The notes beneath the pieces were generated by a model. The model was not told the DNA's origin and ran no database searches. It was given only the letters and a program-made list of their open reading frames with translations. A stretch of DNA of 56,090 bases from assembly GCA_017938925.1 (NCBI GenBank), contig JAGBAO010000028.1, forward strand, positions 1 through 56,090. Direction: 5' to 3'. This document shows positions 26,158-33,997 of the stretch, one piece after another. Origin of the DNA: Bacteroidales bacterium (GTDB lineage: Bacteria > Bacteroidota > Bacteroidia > Bacteroidales > UBA932). The translations under genes were made by a program, and so were the position numbers. Numbering within the stretch: the first letter of the stretch is position 1; each line of letters opens with the position of its first letter.

Positions 26158-28284
26158 ATGAATATGAAGAATATAAGGATTTCAATTTATGCAATGATGC
26201 TTCTGATGGGAGTGTCATGCGTCAAGGAGGAGCAGGAGACCGTCATACCTCCTGTGACAGAAAATTCGGATGTCCCTTCCTTTGTTGCCCTTGGCAGCCA
26301 GGTGGGAGGATCTGCTGCAAGCAAGGTGTCACTCATGGAGAACGGCACCTCCGTTAATTGGGCTATAGGTGATCTGGTGGCAGTCGCTGACGGAAGTTCG
26401 GACATATATAAGTTCGCTTCGGAAGGAGACGGCACCAGCGCCATCTTCCGCTACCAGTCTCAGGGCGAGGAAGAATGCATGTTCAACAAATCGGCTGAGA
26501 AGTACCTGATGACCTATCCGTGGACCTCGGAGGTAACGATAGATGTGGCAAAGAACACCGTTACGTCAAGTCTGTCAGCAGTCCAGAACGCAGTCAAAGG
26601 AAACTTTGAGGGAGTCAATGCCGTTGCAGTTGCAGCCGGCAATGATATGGAGACTCCTTTTGCCTTCAAGTGTGCAGTTTCCATGCTGAAGGTGGAGATC
26701 CCTGAAGATCTGGCCGGAAAGATTGCCGAACTTGCCGTGAGAGGCAACAACGAGGGTGAGGACCTGGCAGGTGATCTTGTGATTTCGTGCACGGATGAAG
26801 GACCTGTGACTGCTCTTGGAACCATAAAGCATTCCGAGGTGAGGCTTATCTCTGAGACAGGTATTCTCGAGCCCGGAACATATTATATTGCAATTGCTCC
26901 TGTGACCGTATCAAAGGGAATCAGCGTGGTTGCGGTTTCTGCTGACAATTACACCGAGTTTGAGATCAGTACCGCGAAGGAGGCAAAGACCTTCGAACCG
27001 GGATACATATATAATCTTGGTGCACTGAATGCAGAGAAGATAGAGTTTCCGGCGGCGGTTGGAAGGCTTCCTTATGTGTTCTCGTTGTTTGCGGAAGCAG
27101 GAAGTGGTAATAGGCCTAAATATATAGAAACGCCAAAAGTAGAAAGCGGTGGAGCAAAACTTCCATTGACAGATGCAACAACTGGGGTTGTGTTTGACGC
27201 AAAGGTAAACGGAACAGTTGCAATTTACTGGTCTAATGGTTGGGCAGGCTATGATAACGTATGTGGTTCGTATTTTACAACCCAAGAGTCTGCCGGTGCC
27301 AATCATAAAGACTCATATTTCATATTCACCATGCCTCTGCATACATCTTTGCCTCAAACCTTCAGGGTATCTTTCGGTGCTATGGCAGATAAAAACGATG
27401 CGATAAAAGACTGGAAGGTTCAGTATTCGGATGACTTGGTAAATTGGTATGATGGCGCAACATATGAAATAGCCCTAAAGGCTAAATATTATTCTGTTGA
27501 AATCACCACGGATCCTGAAGTTGCTACTTTCAGTGCTGGTGATGTCCTTTATCTGAGATGGATTCCGGTAGGAAAGACTGGCTGCAGCGGTAATGAGACC
27601 ACTGGTATGCTGTCCGAAACACGAGTACATATTTTAAGCGGAGTTGTGATAACGGATGTTGAGTCTCCGGATTCTTATGCATCCGGCAATGTCTATGCCG
27701 AGGACTTTGACCGCATCAGCGGTGGTGTGGATTATCGTCATGCCGGTCTTGCAAACGGTATAGAAAAGCTTGGTCTTCTCACAGAAATATCAGGAGAAAA
27801 GATTGAAAATTGGACTGATGAGCAGAAAAAAGGTCTGAGTGGCTCTAATGTCGTTGAACGCCCGGGATATGTGCAGATTGGTTTTGCTACCTATAAGGAT
27901 GATAATAGAAACTGTAGTGTTGCTAATACAACTAATCATGTAGGCTCGCTTGTGACTCCGAAGTTAACAGCAGCTTCCGGAACTCTAAATCTTTCATTCA
28001 AGGCGATGTGTTTCCTTTCTCCACTTACAGGAAGAACAAGTACAAGCTGGGCTCCCGCAGCCGATGTTACAGACATCGTCGTGAATATCAAAGGAGCAGG
28101 ATCATTCAATCCTTCCGCACCTGTGACTTCAATGACCCTCAGCGGCATTTCCACAAGCGGGTTCGACACTCAGAATCTGACCATATATAACTCTGATGCA
28201 ACCACTCAGATCGAGTTTACCAGCACAGCTGTTTCCGGCAAGGGTACCCGCTGGTTCCTGGATGATATCAGTATATCTAAATAA
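26158..28284 (+). CDS. Fimbrillin-like lipoprotein with shared C-terminal module
   Basis: Lipoprotein of 708 residues (MMLLMGVSCVKEE). Residues about 35-295 look like the fimbrillin-like/Mfa-like fold of Bacteroidales: VSLMENGTSVNWAIGDLVAV, YLMTYPW, then GTYYIAIAPVTVSKGISVV and EPGYIYNLGAL. From residue about 303 (LPYVFSLFAEAG) it switches to the module shared with its neighbours, ending TRWFLDDISISK. There is no C-terminal pilin strand motif, so it is more likely a surface-displayed binding protein than a polymerising pilin. It lies 20 bp after the EEP gene in the same operon. Confidence 0.8.
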   Translation: MNMKNIRISIYAMMLLMGVSCVKEEQETVIPPVTENSDVPSFVALGSQVGGSAASKVSLMENGTSVNWAIGDLVAVADGSSDIYKFASEGDGTSAIFRYQSQGEEECMFNKSAEKYLMTYPWTSEVTIDVAKNTVTSSLSAVQNAVKGNFEGVNAVAVAAGNDMETPFAFKCAVSMLKVEIPEDLAGKIAELAVRGNNEGEDLAGDLVISCTDEGPVTALGTIKHSEVRLISETGILEPGTYYIAIAPVTVSKGISVVAVSADNYTEFEISTAKEAKTFEPGYIYNLGALNAEKIEFPAAVGRLPYVFSLFAEAGSGNRPKYIETPKVESGGAKLPLTDATTGVVFDAKVNGTVAIYWSNGWAGYDNVCGSYFTTQESAGANHKDSYFIFTMPLHTSLPQTFRVSFGAMADKNDAIKDWKVQYSDDLVNWYDGATYEIALKAKYYSVEITTDPEVATFSAGDVLYLRWIPVGKTGCSGNETTGMLSETRVHILSGVVITDVESPDSYASGNVYAEDFDRISGGVDYRHAGLANGIEKLGLLTEISGEKIENWTDEQKKGLSGSNVVERPGYVQIGFATYKDDNRNCSVANTTNHVGSLVTPKLTAASGTLNLSFKAMCFLSPLTGRTSTSWAPAADVTDIVVNIKGAGSFNPSAPVTSMTLSGISTSGFDTQNLTIYNSDATTQIEFTSTAVSGKGTRWFLDDISISK

Positions 28285-28305
28285 AATCACTAACCATCAA
28301 TTAAT

Positions 28306-28434
28306 ATGAAAACAAAAAATGTTTATGAAACTCCGGTTTCGAAAATCGTGACGGTGTCCGCAGAAGGTGTATTATGCACCAGTCTGACAGAGACCACAGT
28401 GGAAAATTACACTTATGAAGAATTTAAATGGTAA
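28306..28434 (+). CDS. 42-residue peptide with EGVLC motif
   Basis: A short open frame begins at an ATG 22 bp after the preceding gene and ends at TAA 14 bp before the next start. It encodes MKTKNVYETP, VSKIVTVSAE, GVLCTSLTET, TVENYTYEEF, KW. There is no hydrophobic signal. From memory, unsearched, short Bacteroidales genes beside fimbrillin-like lipoproteins often share this shape: basic start, YxxP, alternating V/I, then EG-I/V-hydrophobic-C-x-S and a variable acidic tail. Its position between two related lipoprotein genes in one operon supports translation. Function unknown; a precursor or secreted peptide is one idea. Confidence 0.6.
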   Translation: MKTKNVYETPVSKIVTVSAEGVLCTSLTETTVENYTYEEFKW

Positions 28435-28447
28435 AGGAGGAAAAGTC

Positions 28448-30664
28448 ATGAAGAAATTTGGAATATTCGCAGCTGCCTTTGCAATTCTGGCATCGGCATC
28501 ATGCATGGAGGAGACTATCGCTCCTGAAACAGTGACAGGCGACGGTGCATCATTCACCGCAACACGCGCAGACTACAATGGCGCCACCAAGACTGTCCTT
28601 GTGGACGGCTGCAAGGTGGAGTGGAAGGCTGGAAACCAGGTCCTGGTGTTTAATGAAAGTTTAGGAATTAATCCGGAAGATGATAAAAATCTAGGCAAAG
28701 ATAATAACCAAGTGTTTGATGATGAAGCATGGAAAACAGGAAAGTGGTTCAAATCCGAATTAGGTGGTTCTTCTGTTGTGTTTAAAACAGATGACAAGAA
28801 TTTCAGCTTTGCTGAAGGACAGGATTATATCATGCTTCATCCTGCCGGAGGTAATTACTATGGTCTTTGTACTGATGGCGCCAGGTATATGCGTTTCTGG
28901 CTGAGTGATCAGACTGCGACACCTGGAACCTACAATGAGACATATGGTTATTGTGCGGCAAAGGCTTCTGATTTCTCAAAGCCGGTAGTGTTCAAGAACC
29001 TTCTCCCTCTGTTGAAATTCACTGTCCCAGCTTCATTGGACGGAAGAATAAAAACTATTACCGTCACAAGCAATAATCCTGACGAAGATGGATTTGTAGC
29101 AGGAAACATGCTTTGCGACTATAGAGGATCCGAACCTAAGGTGTATGTCTTCTCGGAATTTGATAATGGACGCTATAGCTACAAGGGAGGTAGGACAAGT
29201 GTTTCACTTAATTTGGATGCGGGAATGGCAGCAGGTGAGTACTACCTCGCGATCGCTCCTAAGACTTATTCACAGGGCCTCAAGGTGACTGTGACATACA
29301 AGGATGGAACGACATCCACCCGTTCATCTTCAAACCCTGTGGAACTTGAGAGCAGCGTAATCTACAACATGGGTAATGTCGGTGCCGAGAACTATTCGGG
29401 ACCTGGTATTACAGGGCTTCCTTATGTATTCTCGTTGACTGCAACAAAAGGAACTGATAATGTGGCGAAATATTTGGACAAGATTACATTAGGCGAATAT
29501 ACTACAGTATCTGAAAATATTGGTTACCGTGACTGTTTCTTATATGAAAATACAGGGGCAGTTCTGCAGTGCAGACAAGCCGGTCGTTCCGCTTCTGATA
29601 CACAGGCAGCAGCTTATTGGTCTGATAAAAAGGGCCTTGACAATATTCCTGCCATATCAATGGTTTCCAGTGAGTATAAACCTGGCTATGAGTCTTACTA
29701 CAAACTCACTGTTCCGCTCCGTTTTCAGATGCCAAATAAATTTAGGGTATCCTTTGGTTTACGTATTGTTACAGGTTCTTCCACTAATTGGTCCCTTAAA
29801 TATTCCATAGATGATGAGACATGGTATGATGGCGGAAGCATAAATCGTACGAATATAAACGATGCGCGCATGCATAGCATTGTAGTGGATTCAAAGTTGA
29901 CGATCAATGAAGTCCTTTATCTGAAATTAGTGCCAACAGGGACAGCGACATTGTATAATGGCAATGATCCATGGGGCAAGGACAAGTTCTCTCAGTTGTG
30001 GGGCGGTATTCTTATCACGGATATGTCTGAGCAGCCTGCCACTCCAAAGCCAGATGGTGCAGTGTATTTCGAAGCATTCGACAAGATGGTCGGCGGTGTT
30101 GACTATCTTATGGGCGGACAGAGCGAAGGAACAAATAGACTTGGATTCTTATCTGAAATTTACGGACAGACCATTGGGTCAAATTCAGATACAGATCCTA
30201 CAGCTAAGCCGACAGTGTGGAACGGTCTTACATGTTCGACAGTAGCGATGAGGCCAGGCTACGCTCAGATCGGGCGTACGCAGACAAATCAGGGATATCG
30301 CGATTGGGCAACATACAATAATAAGATCGGTAAAATGGTGACTCCAACACTGGCTGCAGGCAATCTTACATTGTCGTTTAAAGCGATGATGTACAGATGT
30401 CCATTGATTGGGCGTACCGACACAACCCCTATTGACAATGTTGTGGCAGACAAGATAGTTGTAAACATCCTCGGTGGCGGTACTTTCGAAGATGGTACTA
30501 CTACATCAAAGACCATTTCCGGAGTACCATACTCAGCGTTCCAGACCCAGACATTGACCATAAAGAACGCAACTGCTGATACTCAGATAGAGTTCACCAG
30601 CCCGACAGAAGTGCCTTCTACCCGCTGGTTCATCGACGACATCTGCGTGAACAAAGCAGAATAG
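28448..30664 (+). CDS. Second fimbrillin-like lipoprotein with shared C-terminal module
   Basis: A 738-residue lipoprotein (ILASASCMEE). The ATG at 28448 is preferred because it follows a GGAGG site at 28436-28440; an upstream ATG at 28415 lies inside the small peptide gene. The N-terminal part has fimbrillin-like features (TKTVLVDGCKVEWKAGNQVLV, YIMLHPAGG, GEYYLAIAPKTYSQGLKV, VIYNMGNV). The shared module runs from about residue 323 (LPYVFSLTATKG) to TRWFIDDICVNKAE. It ends the operon and is followed by a strong terminator. Confidence 0.8.
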   Translation: MKKFGIFAAAFAILASASCMEETIAPETVTGDGASFTATRADYNGATKTVLVDGCKVEWKAGNQVLVFNESLGINPEDDKNLGKDNNQVFDDEAWKTGKWFKSELGGSSVVFKTDDKNFSFAEGQDYIMLHPAGGNYYGLCTDGARYMRFWLSDQTATPGTYNETYGYCAAKASDFSKPVVFKNLLPLLKFTVPASLDGRIKTITVTSNNPDEDGFVAGNMLCDYRGSEPKVYVFSEFDNGRYSYKGGRTSVSLNLDAGMAAGEYYLAIAPKTYSQGLKVTVTYKDGTTSTRSSSNPVELESSVIYNMGNVGAENYSGPGITGLPYVFSLTATKGTDNVAKYLDKITLGEYTTVSENIGYRDCFLYENTGAVLQCRQAGRSASDTQAAAYWSDKKGLDNIPAISMVSSEYKPGYESYYKLTVPLRFQMPNKFRVSFGLRIVTGSSTNWSLKYSIDDETWYDGGSINRTNINDARMHSIVVDSKLTINEVLYLKLVPTGTATLYNGNDPWGKDKFSQLWGGILITDMSEQPATPKPDGAVYFEAFDKMVGGVDYLMGGQSEGTNRLGFLSEIYGQTIGSNSDTDPTAKPTVWNGLTCSTVAMRPGYAQIGRTQTNQGYRDWATYNNKIGKMVTPTLAAGNLTLSFKAMMYRCPLIGRTDTTPIDNVVADKIVVNILGGGTFEDGTTTSKTISGVPYSAFQTQTLTIKNATADTQIEFTSPTEVPSTRWFIDDICVNKAE

Positions 30665-30666
30665 TC

Positions 30667-30793
30667 CGGGTAGCATCCCGAACTAAAACATACTGAAACT
30701 GCCCGCGATACCATCTTTTTCTGGGGGTCGCGGGCAGTTTTCCTGTAAAAGTGCGCGGGATGGGATGCCTCAGGCGGGACTGAGGAGAGCCAG
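30667..30793. repeat. Direct repeat copy 1: terminator plus 3' remnant of a CpXC gene
   Basis: A 127-bp sequence nearly identical to 34470-34595. The two differ by one substitution and two small length changes (TTTTT against TTT; GCGGG against GCGAGG). The last 24 bases correspond to the 3' end of the minus-strand CpXC gene in the other copy, but no CpXC gene follows here. This suggests duplication of the boundary when the intervening segment arrived. Confidence 0.9.
30697..30741. terminator. Bidirectional terminator in repeat copy 1
   Basis: AAACTGCCCGCGA pairs with TCGCGGGCAGTTT around a loop containing CCATCTTTTTCTGGG, with T-rich flanks on either strand. It closes the SusCD operon. Confidence 0.85.
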
Positions 30794-30892
30794 CCGCTTG
30801 AAAAGGTTTAGAGTATCTTATAATCACCTTTTTATAAAAAAAGTTAAAAACATATAAAAAAAAGAAAAATCTGCATGGCGGCGTGTCGAAAA

Positions 30893-30925
30893 TTTTGACA
30901 GACTGCCTGCTTTTTCGCAACTTTG
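30893..30925 (+). promoter_or_regulatory. Promoter of the KilA-N gene
   Basis: TTTTG (30893-30897), 20 bases, CAACTTTG (30918-30925), one base off TAnnTTTG. The leader would be about 50 bases. The remaining stretch 30794-30892 is A/T-rich with no open frame. Confidence 0.5.
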
Positions 30926-30980
30926 CGGGGATTGAAGGGGCCATGAACAAATTTTTATTAACCCTTAAAAGGATTTGTTT

Positions 30981-31787
30981 ATGGCTAAGATTTTTGTAAA
31001 AGAGTCTGAGATCACAGTTCTCAGCATGAATGAAAATGATTACATTTCATTGACCGACATCGCCAAGCATAAGAGCGATGAATCTTTTATTGTAATCTGC
31101 AATTGGATGCGCAATCGTAATACGATTGAATACCTCGGAATCTGGGAAACATTGTTCAATCCGGATTTTAAACCTATCGAATTCGATAGGTTTAAAAAAG
31201 AGGCAGGACTGAATGCCTTTACTCTTTCTCCTCAGAAATGGATAAACTCTACTAATGCGAAAGGTATAGTCACTCGTTCCGGGCGTTATGGTGGCACCTT
31301 TGCCCATAAGGACATAGCATTTAAGTTCGCTAGCTGGATTTCTGTCGAATTTGAACTTTATATGGTCAAGGAGTTCCAACGCCTGAAGGAGCATGAGGCA
31401 GAGAAACTGGGCTGGAACGCCAGGCGAGAACTCGCGAAGATCAATTACCATATCCATACCAGCGCAGTCGGCCGGCATCTTGTTCCGCCAAAGGTCACTG
31501 CTGATCAGATACGGTATGTCTATGCTTCTGAGGCCGACATGCTGAATGTCGCGCTGTTCGGTGTGACTGCCAGACAATGGCGGGAAGCCAATCCTGACCT
31601 TGACGGCAATATCCGTGACTATGCCTCGATCAATGAACTGATCTGCCTCTCGAATATGGAAAGCATGAACTCCGTGCTGATAGAGGAAGGCCTGTCTCAG
31701 TCGGATCGTCTTGTACGGCTGAATGAAATGGCTATCCGTCAGATGGAGATATTGTCCGGATCTGGCAGTCGCGACCTCCTTAAATGA
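30981..31787 (+). CDS. KilA-N domain protein
   Basis: A 268-residue protein with the KilA-N DNA-binding fold found in phage antirepressors and in many free-standing bacterial genes. Seen: YISLTDIAKHK, FIVICNWMRNRNTIEYLGIWE, FNPDFKPIEFDRFKKEAG, FTLSPQKWI and YGGTFAHKDIAFKFASWIS, followed by a helical C-terminal half with VTARQWREANPDLDG and DYASINELICLSN. The ATG at 30981 is used; an in-frame TTG two codons earlier is ignored. A 32-bp perfect DNA palindrome lies inside the coding sequence. There are no phage genes nearby; the gene sits in a repeat-bounded segment. Confidence 0.88.
   Translation: MAKIFVKESEITVLSMNENDYISLTDIAKHKSDESFIVICNWMRNRNTIEYLGIWETLFNPDFKPIEFDRFKKEAGLNAFTLSPQKWINSTNAKGIVTRSGRYGGTFAHKDIAFKFASWISVEFELYMVKEFQRLKEHEAEKLGWNARRELAKINYHIHTSAVGRHLVPPKVTADQIRYVYASEADMLNVALFGVTARQWREANPDLDGNIRDYASINELICLSNMESMNSVLIEEGLSQSDRLVRLNEMAIRQMEILSGSGSRDLLK
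31166..31197. repeat. 32-bp perfect palindrome inside the KilA-N gene
   Basis: The arms read TTTTAAACCTATCGAA followed by its exact reverse complement, centred between 31181 and 31182. It encodes FKPIEFDRFK on both strands. Its core CCTATCG/CGATAGG recurs downstream at 31992-32044. It could be an operator, a cruciform or an RNA hairpin. Confidence 0.85.
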
Positions 31788-31801
31788 CTTATTAATAAAA
31801 A

Positions 31802-32045
31802 GAAAGCGGAACCTTAATGTGTTGCCTTCGCAGGCTGTTGAATCAAAATCTATTATGAAAGGTACCGCTTTCCATGTATGTATATTCCCGGAAGACGACA
31901 CCAATAAAATGGCGCAGGACTTCCCGCACAACCCATAGGCTTCCGACGGCCTACCGATAGACAGGCAGCCCTGCGCCAAGACGCAGAACCACCTATCGCC
32001 CTATCGGTCTATAATTTGTCGGAATTCTGGGTTGTGACGATAGGG
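31802..32045 (+). other. Structured spacer with a 27-codon open frame and repeated CTATCG motifs
   Basis: This spacer contains three long-range inverted repeats. GAAAGCGGAACCTT (31802-31815) pairs 13/14 with AAGGTACCGCTTTC (31859-31872). GGCGCAGG (31911-31918) pairs with CCTGCGCC (31970-31977). CCCTATCG (31999-32006) pairs with CGATAGGG (32038-32045). A small frame, ATG 31855 to TAG 31938 (MKGTAFHVCIFPEDDTNKMA plus seven residues), starts beside the first repeat's right arm. It may be a structured RNA, a KilA-N 3' UTR, or a regulator-binding region for the next gene. No known RNA family is recognised. Confidence 0.45.
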
Positions 32046-32114
32046 AACAGTATGTATTTTATAATGAATGCAATATCACTGACGCAAAGATAATAATAAT
32101 CAGAAAATAATCAG

Positions 32115-32122
32115 TACCTTGC
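32115..32122 (+). promoter_or_regulatory. Possible -7 box of the TPR-HTH gene
   Basis: TACCTTGC, one base off TAnnTTTG, about 24 bases before the ATG at 32146. No clear -33 element. Confidence 0.3.
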
Positions 32123-32145
32123 ATTATATTTCAGAACTGTACTTT

Positions 32146-33783
32146 ATGAAGAGACTGTTTGCCTTCGCTGTCACCATTATTCTTTTCGTTTCATGCAATT
32201 CAAGTCATGTCGAGAATCTGCTCAATGATGTGGAAACATATATCTCAGAGCGTCCAGACAGCGCTCTTGCCGTTCTGGATTCGATCGATAGAGATCTGCT
32301 GACCGCTAGAAAGCTCCGCTCTCACCATGCCCTCCTCCATGCAATGGCATTGGATAAAAACTACATTGATGTATCGGATGACTCTCTTGCCTTGACAGCA
32401 CTTGATTATTATGACAGTCGTGGAGACAGGAAGTACAAAGCCAGATCCCTCTACTATCTCGGCCTTTCTTACTACTATAGTCAGGAATATGACAAGGCCA
32501 TAATAGAATTCACAAAGGCAGAAGAAGTAGCCCAGAAACACGACAGTCTCTATTGGGGAATGACCAAAGTTGCTCAGGCAGATACTTATGGAAAAACATA
32601 TAATGATATTGAAGAATTAAAGAGTCTGCAGGAAGCATATGAGATTTTTGATAAGTTAAAAAGTGAATATTATATACAAGTAGCAAAATTAAGACTGGCA
32701 GTAGTATTGTGTGATGTGGGTAATATTTTTGAAGCAGATACTCTACTGGATGCATTGATTGATTCGGATATGACAAATAAAATAGTCAAACAGAGAGCAT
32801 TGTTCGCATCAGCGTATATAAAAACAGTTTCTCATAAAGATTATTACGCTTCAGCTGAAAAATATGATCGTATATGTGAGGAGTATGATGAGTACTCGTT
32901 CGAGATTAGAGATTACTGGGCATGGGCATATTCCTTAAACAATATTGGACGTCATGAAGAATCAAAACAAATGGTCAGTCAATTACAGGAGATTGATACT
33001 TCAATTATTTCGTCATACTGGATGTATGTCTTTGCAAAAGATAGGTCTGATTATGAATCAGCTCTCTATTATCTTGAAAAAACCTCAGAACAGAACGAAA
33101 AGGAGGTTATAAGTGCGTTAAGAAATGAATTATCTGTGCGTCAGAGTGAATATTATGAAACAAAATCAGAACTTGTCTCCTATATGGTGCGCAACAGAAC
33201 AATGACATTGGTGGGTGTAATAGTTTTTTCAATAATAATAATTGGATATATAATTAATGACTATAAAAGGTATACGAAAAAGCAGCAACACGAAAAGGAA
33301 CGATACATGGAATATATTGCGGAAATAACACGTCAATTAGATGACATTAAGAAAGAAGGAGGTTATTCTCTGAAACGTAAATACATTGAACTTTATAAAT
33401 CTAAATTTGAAGTGTTGAGGTCTTTGTCAGATCAGTATTTACAGATAGAAAATAGAATGGATGCAGATAAATTGATGTATAGAAAGGTTACTTCATTAGT
33501 GGACGAAATCCGTAGTGATGAGGAACATCGTGTGAGATTTGAAGCAGTGCTTAATAACGACCTGGATGATATTATGACCAAACTTCGTACTGAACTGCCA
33601 AAGTTAAAAGAAATAGATTATGCAATATTCAGTTATTGGATAGCAGGTTTTGATGCTACAACTATCTCCCGACTTCTTGATACGTCTCTCAATGTTGTGT
33701 ACATCAGGAAGACCCGTATAAAGCAGCATATTAAAGACAAGATTCCGGAACATATGGATCAATTCCTTGAGATGATTTCCTAA
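32146..33783 (+). CDS. Membrane-anchored TPR regulator with C-terminal HTH
   Basis: A 545-residue protein of a Bacteroidales architecture: lipoprotein-type signal (FVSCNSS), periplasmic TPR repeats (about 20-330; YLGLSYYYSQEYDKAIIEF), one membrane helix (MTLVGVIVFSIIIIGYII, about 350-370), a coiled coil (KKQQHEKERYMEYIAEITRQ) and a cytoplasmic LuxR-like helix-turn-helix at the end (ATTISRLLDTSLNVVYIRKT). It probably senses an envelope cue and acts on DNA directly. The middle of the gene is much more A/T-rich, with many AAA, ATA and TTA codons, than the housekeeping genes around, suggesting transfer. The start is MKRLF at 32146. Confidence 0.85.
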   Translation: MKRLFAFAVTIILFVSCNSSHVENLLNDVETYISERPDSALAVLDSIDRDLLTARKLRSHHALLHAMALDKNYIDVSDDSLALTALDYYDSRGDRKYKARSLYYLGLSYYYSQEYDKAIIEFTKAEEVAQKHDSLYWGMTKVAQADTYGKTYNDIEELKSLQEAYEIFDKLKSEYYIQVAKLRLAVVLCDVGNIFEADTLLDALIDSDMTNKIVKQRALFASAYIKTVSHKDYYASAEKYDRICEEYDEYSFEIRDYWAWAYSLNNIGRHEESKQMVSQLQEIDTSIISSYWMYVFAKDRSDYESALYYLEKTSEQNEKEVISALRNELSVRQSEYYETKSELVSYMVRNRTMTLVGVIVFSIIIIGYIINDYKRYTKKQQHEKERYMEYIAEITRQLDDIKKEGGYSLKRKYIELYKSKFEVLRSLSDQYLQIENRMDADKLMYRKVTSLVDEIRSDEEHRVRFEAVLNNDLDDIMTKLRTELPKLKEIDYAIFSYWIAGFDATTISRLLDTSLNVVYIRKTRIKQHIKDKIPEHMDQFLEMIS

Positions 33784-33831
33784 AAAGGTCTCTTTCTAGC
33801 ATCATAAAAATACCTTTGATTATCAAATAGT

Positions 33832-33870
33832 TACAAAAAGTGAAAGAAATATTTTCTTTCACTTTTTGTA
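33832..33870. terminator. 18-bp inverted repeat, bidirectional terminator
   Basis: TACAAAAAGTGAAAGAAA (33832-33849) is followed after a 3-base loop by its exact reverse complement (33853-33870). A and T tracts within the arms would give a U-rich end in either direction. It lies 49 bp after the TPR-HTH gene. Confidence 0.7.
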
Positions 33871-33963
33871 ATTTGTTGAATATTAATAGATTATATTTAC
33901 AAAAATTCTTTTTTTGAAAGACGAAATATTGTCGGTTTTAACAACGTTTCGTTATACTCATAA

Positions 33964-33971
33964 TACCTTTG
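33964..33971 (+). promoter_or_regulatory. -7 box for the small barrel gene
   Basis: TACCTTTG is an exact TAnnTTTG match 27-34 bases before the ATG at 33998. No TTG is present at the usual -33 distance, so activation by a regulator, possibly the neighbouring TPR-HTH protein, is conceivable. Confidence 0.5.
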
Positions 33972-33997
33972 CGTCGAATCATTAAACCAAATCTATT

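Noticed and set aside
31047-31979. 310-codon open frame on the minus strand across the KilA-N gene
   Set aside because: It is antisense to a clear KilA-N gene and has no recognisable domain. The shared FKPIEFDRFK peptide comes from the DNA palindrome.
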